The translations under genes were made by a program, and so were the position numbers. Source: JAUIAI01 sp963732405 (GTDB taxonomy: Bacteria > Pseudomonadota > Gammaproteobacteria > Burkholderiales > Burkholderiaceae_E). From it: a DNA stretch of 64,000 nucleotides. Under the pieces are notes generated by a model. The model searched no databases. It saw only the letters and a program-made list of their open reading frames with translations, and had not been told where the DNA came from. The stretch lies in the NCBI GenBank assembly GCA_963732405.1, contig CAVSZG010000005.1, forward strand, positions 620,001 to 684,000, read 5' to 3'. Shown piece by piece: positions 27,446 to 34,964 of the stretch. Numbering within the stretch: position 1 is the stretch's first letter; each line of letters opens with the position of its first letter.

Positions 27446-27820
27446 ATGAAGTTGCATCCAGACCAGCCCAATGCGCTCAACACCATCACTGCCTATGGCC
27501 CGGGCTACATCGAAGTCAATGCCCGGCGCCATCCGGGCGCGGTCTATCTCGCCCCGCAGGGTGAGGTGCAGGTCTGGACGCTCGGGCCCGACGGCAGCCT
27601 GGACGACCAGGCAGTGGCCCAACTGCTGGCCGGAACACCGGAAATCATTCTGCTGGGCACCGGCGCCCGGCAGGTCTTTCCCGATCCGGCGAGACTGGCC
27701 GGCCTGTATCGCAGCCAGACCGGCTTCGAAATCATGTCGACCCCTGCCGCCTGCCGGACCTACAACATCCTGATGGCCGAAGGGCGCAAGGTGCTTGCCG
27801 CATTGATGCCCATCCATTGA
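27446..27820 (+). CDS. Mth938-like domain (DUF498) protein
   Basis: This 124-residue protein has the Mth938/DUF498 core: ITAYGPGYIEVN at the start, then PEIILLGTGARQVFPDP and FEIMSTPAACRTYNILMAEGRKVLAAL. In eukaryotes the family includes the complex I assembly factor NDUFAF3; bacterial members are often near secDF or, as here, alone. Its biochemical role in bacteria is not established. It is divergent from alaC across the 21-base palindrome. Confidence 0.88.
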   Translation: MKLHPDQPNALNTITAYGPGYIEVNARRHPGAVYLAPQGEVQVWTLGPDGSLDDQAVAQLLAGTPEIILLGTGARQVFPDPARLAGLYRSQTGFEIMSTPAACRTYNILMAEGRKVLAALMPIH

Positions 27821-27877
27821 TCAGCCGGCACCCGTCGGACTGAATGTCCTGACGAGCGACCAGCCGACATCCGCGTG

Positions 27878-27886
27878 TGCTACAGT
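27878..27886 (+). promoter_or_regulatory. Extended -10 promoter candidate for bcp
   Basis: The plus strand reads TGCTACAGT, an extended -10 element (TG, one base, TACAGT) 60 bases before the bcp ATG, in the gap after the Mth938 gene. The same TGCTAC opening is seen at 9193 before the sigma-factor gene. No good -35 is visible. Confidence 0.35.
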
Positions 27887-27945
27887 TTTCCCGGATATTT
27901 GTCTCAAGCCTCACGACGCCGTCGTGTCCGGACCGGAGCATGCTG

Positions 27946-28407
27946 ATGGGTGTGGTGCCTGGCAAGAAAGTGCCCGACTTCAAGGCCGAATCGACGGGTG
28001 GCGAATTTCGGCTCGCCGCCCAGAAGGGGCACCGGGTCGTCATCTATTTTTATCCCAAGGACAACACACCGGGCTGCACCACGGAAAGCGAGGCGTTTGC
28101 CGCTGCCCATGAGCACTTCGTCGAGGCTGACTGCCGGGTCTTTGGCGTATCACGCGACTCGCTCAAGTCGCATGCCGGTTTCAAGGCCAAGCTCGACCTG
28201 CCCTTCGAGTTGCTGTCCGATCCGGACGAATCCGTCTGCGAGTTGTTCGGCGTCATGAAGATGAAGAACATGTACGGCAAGCAGGTGCGCGGTATTGAGC
28301 GCTCGACCTTTCTCATCGGGGCGGATGGCAAGCTCATCCAGGAATGGCGGGGCGTCAAAGTACCCGGTCATGTCGATCAGGTCCTGGCTGCGGCCCGGAC
28401 GGACTGA
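27946..28407 (+). CDS. bcp: Thiol peroxidase Bcp (peroxiredoxin Q)
   Basis: This 153-residue peroxiredoxin reduces hydroperoxides. The peroxidatic cysteine is Cys44 in NTPGCTTESEAF, and VIYFYPKDNTPGC is the family signature. The resolving cysteine found five residues later in E. coli Bcp is absent; the only other cysteine is Cys63 (EADCRVFG), so it may act as a 1-Cys enzyme or use Cys63. I chose the ATG at 27946, where GGAG is 7 bases upstream; an ATG two codons earlier is possible. Confidence 0.94.
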   Translation: MGVVPGKKVPDFKAESTGGEFRLAAQKGHRVVIYFYPKDNTPGCTTESEAFAAAHEHFVEADCRVFGVSRDSLKSHAGFKAKLDLPFELLSDPDESVCELFGVMKMKNMYGKQVRGIERSTFLIGADGKLIQEWRGVKVPGHVDQVLAAARTD

Positions 28408-28478
28408 CGGCGAGCGCCGACCTGCGGATGCGGCACAGCGGCCGCTCCGGTTTTCTTCCGTCCCGACCGAACCAGCCC

Positions 28479-30182
28479 ATGCCACTGCCCAAAGCCCCGA
28501 CCCGACCCGCCGAGCTCATCGATTTCTCACAGGCCGTACTGGCCCGCGACCTCAAACCGATCCGGCGCCCCTTGAGCAAGCCGGCAGCGACAGGCCAGAC
28601 CCAGGCACAGTCGCCAGGTCATGTCACACCCGTTGCGCAAGCGCCGGTCGCCGCCAGGGCCGACGTAGCGGCGTCTGCTCCGGCCATTGTGGCGCGAACG
28701 CCCGGCACGCCCGGGTCAGCGCCGGCCAGGCCGGCCAAGCCGGCGGCAGCGCGCAATACCCGCGGTAGCAAGGCACAACGCCGACGCCAGGGCGACACCC
28801 AGCGAACCCGGCTCTTCGTGCTCGACACCAATGTGTTGATGCACGATCCAAGCGCGCTGTTCCGATTTGCCGAACACCATGTGTTTCTGCCGATTGCAAC
28901 GCTCGAAGAACTCGACAATCACAAGCGCGGCGCCTCCGAGGTCTCTCGCAATGTGCGTCAGGTCAGCCGCGTACTGGACAGCCTGATCGACACGGCAGTC
29001 AACGGTCTGGATGCCGGGATCGAACTGGCGGCCCTGGGCGATCACGAGGCCAGAGGCCGACTGTATTTCGAGAACCGGGCGCTCGACTTCGACATGCCCG
29101 ATTCACTGTCCACCGACAAGGCGGACAATCGGATCCTGCGCGTCGTGGCGGCGCTGCACCGGGAGAATGCCGATCAGGATGTGGTGCTGGTGTCCAAAGA
29201 CATCAACATGCGCATCAAGGCGAACATGCTCGGACTGGCGGCCGAGGACTATTTCAACGATCTGGTCGTCGAAGACACCGACCTGTTGCACCCGGGCATG
29301 CTGACCCTGCCCGATGATTTCTGGGAATCGCACGGCCGCGGCATGGAATCCTGGCCACAGGACGGTCGCACCTTCTATCGCATCACCGGGCCCCTGCTCC
29401 CCGTGCTCAGCCTGAATCAGTTCGTTCACTTCAGTGGCGAACTGCCGCTGGATGCCCAGGTGATCGAACGCACCGACCGTCACGCTGTGCTGAGGACCGT
29501 ACGCGACCATACCCATCACAAGAATGCGGTCTGGGGAATCGTGGCCCGCAATCGTGAACAGAACTATGCGCTCAATCTGTTGTGCGATCCCGACATCGAT
29601 CTGGTCTCCCTGCTCGGCCAGGCAGGTACCGGCAAGACCCTGCTGGCGCTGGCAGCCGGGCTCACCCAGGTTCTTGATCAGAACCGGTATAGCGAGATCA
29701 TCATGACCCGGGCCACCGTACCAGTGGGCGAGGACATCGGCTACCTTCCCGGCACCGAGGAAGAAAAAATGCAGCCCTGGATGGGCGCTCTCGAAGACAA
29801 CCTGGAAGTCCTGCACAAACCCGACCCGTCGGCCGGCGAATGGGGCCGGGCCGCCTCGCAGGACATCATCCGCAACCGGATCAAGGTCAAGTCGCTCTCA
29901 TTCATGCGCGGGCGCACCTTTCTGAACAAGTTCCTGATCATCGACGAAGCCCAGAATCTGACACCCAAACAGATGAAGACCCTGATCACCCGGGCCGGCC
30001 CGGGCACCAAGGTCGTCTGTCTGGGCAACATCGCCCAGATCGATACCCCCTACCTGACCGAGGGATCGTCAGGCCTGACCTATGTGGTCGACCGGATGCG
30101 CGGTTGGGCGCATGGTGGTCATATCACCCTGCAACGCGGCGAACGCTCGCGGCTTGCCGACTACGCGGCGGACGCGCTCTGA
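28479..30182 (+). CDS. PIN-domain PhoH-family ATPase (YlaK/PhoH2 type)
   Basis: The 567-residue protein joins an N-terminal PIN nuclease domain (about residues 112-250, FVLDTNVLMHDPSAL with conserved acidic residues) to a PhoH ATPase (about 345-565, Walker A LGQAGTGKTLLAL at 379-391 and Walker B FLIIDEAQNLTP). Residues 33-110 are a low-complexity Ala/Pro/Arg linker. PhoH2-type proteins act as ATP-driven, sequence-selective RNA helicase-RNases. It follows bcp by 71 bases and could share its transcript. Confidence 0.92.
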   Translation: MPLPKAPTRPAELIDFSQAVLARDLKPIRRPLSKPAATGQTQAQSPGHVTPVAQAPVAARADVAASAPAIVARTPGTPGSAPARPAKPAAARNTRGSKAQRRRQGDTQRTRLFVLDTNVLMHDPSALFRFAEHHVFLPIATLEELDNHKRGASEVSRNVRQVSRVLDSLIDTAVNGLDAGIELAALGDHEARGRLYFENRALDFDMPDSLSTDKADNRILRVVAALHRENADQDVVLVSKDINMRIKANMLGLAAEDYFNDLVVEDTDLLHPGMLTLPDDFWESHGRGMESWPQDGRTFYRITGPLLPVLSLNQFVHFSGELPLDAQVIERTDRHAVLRTVRDHTHHKNAVWGIVARNREQNYALNLLCDPDIDLVSLLGQAGTGKTLLALAAGLTQVLDQNRYSEIIMTRATVPVGEDIGYLPGTEEEKMQPWMGALEDNLEVLHKPDPSAGEWGRAASQDIIRNRIKVKSLSFMRGRTFLNKFLIIDEAQNLTPKQMKTLITRAGPGTKVVCLGNIAQIDTPYLTEGSSGLTYVVDRMRGWAHGGHITLQRGERSRLADYAADAL

Positions 30183-30362
30183 GCCGTTGACATCGCATCC
30201 GATGTAAGCAGGTCCGGCATCGGCCAGACGAATTCACGGCGACATCGATTGATTCACGCGCAGCGCTGAACAAGTTCACATTCGCACCATCTTCGTGGAT
30301 GCCGCCCACCCGGCCAACTGGAATACTGGCGCATCAATCGAATTCCGCCAGGAAACGCTTTC

Positions 30363-31757
30363 GTGCAGTTCCAACTCCGGCTCGCCGCAGGCAGCTTTTT
30401 TGCGCCCGCCCGCCCGTTCAACAATCCGTATGCCGAGTTGTCCTTCCGGACTGACTATGTCCGGGATAGTTATGGATTCGCGCTGGCACTGAGCTTCGCT
30501 GGCATGATGATCACGCTGGGCTACGTGTTGATCGATGCGTGGTCGCCCCAGGTCGCTGGCGATCCGGCAGGCCTGCAGTGGTTGCGCGCACTGATCGGGC
30601 TGGCCTGCGCAGCGAGTTTCGCCGCTCTGTTGTTGATCCCACGCTGGGCCCTGACCCACCAGAGTCTGACGGTCTTTGTGCCAACCATCATCGCCCTGAC
30701 CGGATTGAGCCTGTTGATCTACTTGATCCGCCCGCACGCCCGGACCCTGGGCCTGTCTGAATTGTCGACGCTCACGCCGGTGGCCGCAGTCTGGATGGTC
30801 GCCGCATTCTCCCGGCTGCAGCTTGGCCAGATGATGGCGGTCAGTCTTGCCGCCAGTTCGGTGACCTTGCTGGCGTCAAATGAGCTTGGCGGACGCGAGT
30901 TACCGCTGTTCGCACTCGAGCTTGTCGTGACCAATATCGCGGTCTGGGCCCTCACGGTTCAGATCGAAAAGCGCGAGCGCCTGCTCTGGTACCGGGGAAG
31001 GCGCGCGCATCGCAGCCGACGCGCTGCCCGACCCGCCCCAAGTGCAGGTGAGGCATTCAACCTGACCCCCAGCCGGTTGATGCGGGCGGTCGGCGATGAC
31101 ATCCGGCAGCCGCTGCTCAGCAGCAGTGTGTATCTGGGCGCGGTGAGTCGGGCAGCGCATGAGTCGGCTCACGACGTCGTCGATGCCAACGTCGAACGAT
31201 TGCGCGCCTGCCTGCGGGTCATCGAAGACCCCCTGCAGCGACTGCTCGACAGGCCCGACCCGGTCACCGGTGAATCCGAACTGGCCACGCATCGCGTGAA
31301 TCTCGCCGCCCTGCTGGGCGACCTGCGTGATGTGTTCGAACCGCAGGCCAGAGCCCAGGACGTGAGCCTGCGCTTTCTGGTCGCGGGTGCATCGGTGCAG
31401 ATGGCCAGAAGCAATGAGCGCGCGATCCGCGAGGTCCTGGGCAATCTGATCGGCAATGCAATCAAATACTCGGCGCTGCGCCAGGAACATCGCCCCACAG
31501 TGCTGGTCGGCCTGGTCGGGATCGGTGAGGCTCTCCGGGTCGATGTGCTCGACAATGGCATCGGCATACCGGGTCACCTGCACAAGCAGATCTTCCAGGC
31601 CCATTTCCGCGCGCCAGATGTGGCCGACACACCCGGTACCGGACTCGGCCTCGCCATCGTTGAAACCCTGATCCAGCGACTGCCAGACCATCGTCTGCAA
31701 CTGGCATCCGAAGTGGGCTGCGGCACCCGGATCAGACTTTACCTGCCCCGGGCCTGA
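30363..31757 (+). CDS. Sensor-kinase-like membrane protein lacking the phosphoacceptor histidine
   Basis: The 464-residue protein has about six transmembrane helices in residues 38-200 and a C-terminal HATPase domain with the N box (NLIGNAIKYS), G1 box (VLDNGIGIP) and G2 box (GTGLGLAIVETL). In the dimerisation helix the expected 'HDLRQPL' reads DDIRQPL at 245-251, so the phosphorylated His is replaced by Asp. The start is GTG with AGGAAA upstream. No response regulator lies nearby. It may be a regulatory or dead kinase, or may phosphorylate by another route. Confidence 0.85.
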   Translation: MQFQLRLAAGSFFAPARPFNNPYAELSFRTDYVRDSYGFALALSFAGMMITLGYVLIDAWSPQVAGDPAGLQWLRALIGLACAASFAALLLIPRWALTHQSLTVFVPTIIALTGLSLLIYLIRPHARTLGLSELSTLTPVAAVWMVAAFSRLQLGQMMAVSLAASSVTLLASNELGGRELPLFALELVVTNIAVWALTVQIEKRERLLWYRGRRAHRSRRAARPAPSAGEAFNLTPSRLMRAVGDDIRQPLLSSSVYLGAVSRAAHESAHDVVDANVERLRACLRVIEDPLQRLLDRPDPVTGESELATHRVNLAALLGDLRDVFEPQARAQDVSLRFLVAGASVQMARSNERAIREVLGNLIGNAIKYSALRQEHRPTVLVGLVGIGEALRVDVLDNGIGIPGHLHKQIFQAHFRAPDVADTPGTGLGLAIVETLIQRLPDHRLQLASEVGCGTRIRLYLPRA

Positions 31758-31809
31758 TCGCTGCGACCTGATCACGGCGGCCGGGTAACGGATGCGATAC
31801 TAGCGGGGC

Positions 31810-33489
31810 ATGTCGACCCCGTCCCCACCGCCTGCGATCCCGGCCAGTGTCGGTTCGCCCTTTCAGTTGCCTGTGTTCCGTGCCGTCTGGTTCGCCAATC
31901 TGGCGTCCAACTTCGGCGGACTCGTGCAATCGGTGGGAGCCGCCTGGCTGATGACCTCGATGACCCAGTCACCGCAATACGTGGCCCTGGTCCAGGCATC
32001 AACGGTACTGCCCATCGTGTTGCTGTCGATGATTGCGGGCGCCACGGCAGACAACTACGACCGGCGACGCGTGATGCTGGCGGCGCAGGTGTTCATGCTG
32101 ATCGCATCCATCGCACTCACCGTGTTCGCCTGGATGGATTGGCTCAATCCACTGCTGCTGCTGGGATTCACGTTCCTGATCGGTTGCGGCAGCGCATTCA
32201 ACAATCCGGCCTGGCAGGCATCGGTCGGCGACATGGTGCCCCGAGCCATCCTGCCGGGTGCTATCGCCTATAACGCGATGGGCTTCAATATCGCCCGCAG
32301 CCTGGGACCAGCCATCGGCGGCGCTATCGTGGCCGCAGCGGGTGCCGCCGCCGCCTTCCTGACCAACGTCATCAGTTATCTGGCCTTGATCGTCGTCCTG
32401 TCGCGCTGGCGCCCCGAGCGCACACCGCGCACCCTGGCCCGCGAGCGCATCGGCGCGGCCATTGCTGCCGGCCTTCGATATGTGGCCATGTCGCCCGGCA
32501 TCCGGATCGTGCTGCTGCGCGCCTTGTTGTTCGGTCTGGCGGCCAGCGCGCTGCCAGCGATGATGCCCCTGGTCGCGCGTGATCTCATCGGTGGCGGACC
32601 GCTCGTGTTCGGCCTGCTGCTTGGATCCTTCGGTGTGGGTGCCGTGGTCGGCGCCCTGGCCAGCGGGCGCCTTCGTGCCCGCTTGTCCACTGAACATCTG
32701 GTGCGCACGGCAGCCGGCGCAGTGGCCACCGGTGCGGCATTGACCGCCTTGAGTCCGACACTGCTGCTGACCATGCCGGCGTTGGTCATGGCCGGCGCGG
32801 GCTGGGTTCTCACCCTCTCCACCTTCAATGTCACGATCCAGTTGTCGGTGCCCCGCTGGGTGCTCGCTCGAAGTCTGGCCACCTATCAGATGGCGGCATT
32901 TGGCGGGATGGTGGCCGGCAGTTCCCTGTTCGGCTTCGTCGCCGAATATCAGGGAGTGGCGATCGCGCTGCTGGCCGCCGCTGGCACGCAGTTTCTGGGC
33001 TCTGTGGTGATCGGCCTAGTCAGGCCGCTGCCACCGCGGGAGGATCTCGACCTTGCACCACTGGATCGCTGGGTCGAGCCGGCCACTGCCGTCCCGGTCG
33101 AATCGCGCAGCGGACCCATCGTCATCATCATCGAATACCGGGTGGCACCGGCCAGTCTGCCCGCCTTCATGTCGGCGATCGCCGAACGCCGACGCATCTG
33201 CCGGCGCGACGGCGCGCGCCGCTGGACCCTCTCACGCGACCTGGCCGAGCCCGATCTCTGGGTCGAGCGGTTTCATGTGGCGACCTGGCTCGACTATGTG
33301 CGCACCAGCCAGCGGCGCACCCAGGCCGACGCCCGGATCGGTGAACGGATCCGGGCAACGTTACGTGATGGCAGCGATCCCAAGGTGCGGCGACTGCTGG
33401 AGCGCGAGCCCGACATGGCGCGAGGCGCAACGGGTCCGAGCTCGCATGAACTGGGTCCACCAATGACCGACCCCAGTGGAACCAGCTGA
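31810..33489 (+). CDS. MFS exporter (MFS_3 type) with C-terminal soluble domain
   Basis: The 559-residue protein has twelve transmembrane helices (about 20-420). Motif A (DNYDRRRVMLAAQ) follows helix 2, as in the MFS_3/enterobactin-exporter group. After about residue 435 comes a cytoplasmic domain (IIIEYRVAPASLPAFMSAIAERR, then RRDGARRWTLSRDLAEPDLW) resembling the antibiotic-monooxygenase ferredoxin-like fold, usual in this subfamily. It starts 52 bases after the kinase-like gene. The substrate is unknown. Confidence 0.9.
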   Translation: MSTPSPPPAIPASVGSPFQLPVFRAVWFANLASNFGGLVQSVGAAWLMTSMTQSPQYVALVQASTVLPIVLLSMIAGATADNYDRRRVMLAAQVFMLIASIALTVFAWMDWLNPLLLLGFTFLIGCGSAFNNPAWQASVGDMVPRAILPGAIAYNAMGFNIARSLGPAIGGAIVAAAGAAAAFLTNVISYLALIVVLSRWRPERTPRTLARERIGAAIAAGLRYVAMSPGIRIVLLRALLFGLAASALPAMMPLVARDLIGGGPLVFGLLLGSFGVGAVVGALASGRLRARLSTEHLVRTAAGAVATGAALTALSPTLLLTMPALVMAGAGWVLTLSTFNVTIQLSVPRWVLARSLATYQMAAFGGMVAGSSLFGFVAEYQGVAIALLAAAGTQFLGSVVIGLVRPLPPREDLDLAPLDRWVEPATAVPVESRSGPIVIIIEYRVAPASLPAFMSAIAERRRICRRDGARRWTLSRDLAEPDLWVERFHVATWLDYVRTSQRRTQADARIGERIRATLRDGSDPKVRRLLEREPDMARGATGPSSHELGPPMTDPSGTS

Positions 33490-33588
33490 TTCGCCCCGCC
33501 TGCTATTCTGCGCGGTCTGCAACGTGCTCACTGTCACCGGCACGACGCCTTCTTCGCCAACCGCATGCCATTGCGCCCGCTACCGACC

Positions 33589-33843
33589 ATGACCGACGAG
33601 CAATCACCCGACCGACCACCCCTGCCCGACCGACTCTCGGTGAATCCCGGCAGCCCGCATCACGTCGAGGCGGTGCTGGCGCATGACGTGGGCATCCGCT
33701 TCAATGGCTCGGACCGTCACGATGTCGAGGAATACTGCATCAGCGAGGGCTGGATCCGGGTCGCTGCCGGCCGCACGCTGGATCGTAAGGGTCGGCCCAT
33801 GACCATCAAGCTCAAGGGCACGGTCGAGGTGTTTTATCGTTGA
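33589..33843 (+). CDS. DUF3297 protein
   Basis: This 84-residue protein matches DUF3297 over its length: LPDRLSVNPGSPHH, VGIRFNGSDRHDVEEYC and SEGWIRVAAGRTLDRKGRPMTIKLKG in successive blocks. The family is widespread in proteobacteria, glutathione-S-transferase annotations nearby are coincidental, and no activity is established. I took the ATG at 33589; one eight codons upstream (33565) is possible. A hairpin with T-run follows the stop. Confidence 0.88.
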   Translation: MTDEQSPDRPPLPDRLSVNPGSPHHVEAVLAHDVGIRFNGSDRHDVEEYCISEGWIRVAAGRTLDRKGRPMTIKLKGTVEVFYR

Positions 33844-33873
33844 CCGCCCAGGCGGACACCGATACATGGCGAT

Positions 33874-33900
33874 CCTGCGGCGCGTTACGGCGCAGGTTTT
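33874..33900 (+). terminator. Hairpin with T-run after DUF3297
   Basis: CCTGCG (33874-33879) pairs with CGCAGG (33891-33896) and is followed by TTTT. It lies 30 bases after the DUF3297 stop and overlaps the last codons of the convergent BtuF-like gene. The loop is 11 bases and the T-run short, so strength is uncertain. Confidence 0.45.
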
Positions 33901-34910
33901 GCGTGAGATGCCGACGCCGGCTGCGTCGGATCGGGCACCGATTCCAGACAACTCACCAGTATCGTTGCGGCATCGGCCAGACGCGGACCTGGGCGTACCA
34001 ACACGTCATAGTCGGGCTCACTGAAGCCACAACTGCGCCCATCGCGCAAGGCGGCCAGTCCGGCCCAGCCCGGTCGCGCCGACATCATGGCCAGATCATT
34101 ACCGGTGGCCATCACGATATCGGGGGCGGCGCGCACGACGAATTCCGGATTGAGTCTGGGAAACGCACCGAGCCTCGCCGGCACCACATTGCGCAGCCCC
34201 AGCCGCGTCAGCAACTCGCCCACGAACGACGATTCACCCGCCGCAAACGGCGCGCTGGAAATTTCGAAATACACACGGGCGCCCCGCCAGACTGGTGGGA
34301 CCCGATGCGCAGCCGCCTCGATGCGGGCATCGGTCTGCGCCAGCAAGGCGCTGGCAACCGCCGGGCGGTTTAGCAGAGTCGCGATGGTTTGAATGGCCGC
34401 GCTGGACTCGCGAAGATTACGCGGTGCCAGCGCAATCACCTTGAGGCCGAGTCTTTCCAGGGGTGCCAGACTTCGCGAGGACGGATCCGCCAACACCACG
34501 TCGGGCGACAGTTGAACGATGGCCTCGATCGGGACATCCTCCAGGCCACCCAGGCGCGGCAGTTGGTTCACCGATTCGGGCCAGTTCGAAAAGCGATCCA
34601 CACCGACCAGCCGATCACAGGCATCGAGCGCGCACACCGTTTCGGTCAGCGAGGGCAGCAACGATACGATGCGTCTGGGTGGGTGCGTGAATGACACCGC
34701 GACGCCGCGATCATCGGTGAGCGTCATTGGCGAGGCCTGTGCCGGAGCCGGCATGCAGACCCAGGCGATCAACACCCCGGCCAGCGGGCCCCATCGCCCT
34801 GGCCGTGATTGGTTCGCCCTGCCTGCCCGAGTGGGTCCAGCCCGGCGAACGATCGGTCGCCAGCCGGCGGGCCGTCGGAAGAAAAATGCAGTCGTCATGG
34901 GTGCGACCAT
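33885..34910 (-). CDS. BtuF-like periplasmic substrate-binding protein
   Basis: The 341-residue protein is a class III ABC binding protein of the cobalamin/iron-siderophore group: RRIVSLLPSLTETVCALDACDRLVGVD, then LEDVPIEAIVQLSPDVVLADPS. A hydrophobic signal segment ends in AQA near residue 59, after an unusually long Arg-rich leader, so the true start may be downstream of 34910 or at the second ATG (34898). No permease or ATPase gene is adjacent, and I see no cobalamin riboswitch. The ligand is not certain. Confidence 0.85.
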   Translation of the reverse strand: MVAPMTTAFFFRRPAGWRPIVRRAGPTRAGRANQSRPGRWGPLAGVLIAWVCMPAPAQASPMTLTDDRGVAVSFTHPPRRIVSLLPSLTETVCALDACDRLVGVDRFSNWPESVNQLPRLGGLEDVPIEAIVQLSPDVVLADPSSRSLAPLERLGLKVIALAPRNLRESSAAIQTIATLLNRPAVASALLAQTDARIEAAAHRVPPVWRGARVYFEISSAPFAAGESSFVGELLTRLGLRNVVPARLGAFPRLNPEFVVRAAPDIVMATGNDLAMMSARPGWAGLAALRDGRSCGFSEPDYDVLVRPGPRLADAATILVSCLESVPDPTQPASASHAKPAP

Positions 34911-34964
34911 AACACTGCCGCCCGCCAGTCAAGGGGCGACTGGCGGATCGACTGCCGGGCAGGT

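Noticed and set aside
34911..34964. Cobalamin riboswitch for the BtuF-like gene
   Set aside because: Neither the short gap before it nor the region within the neighbouring gene shows the B12-box.
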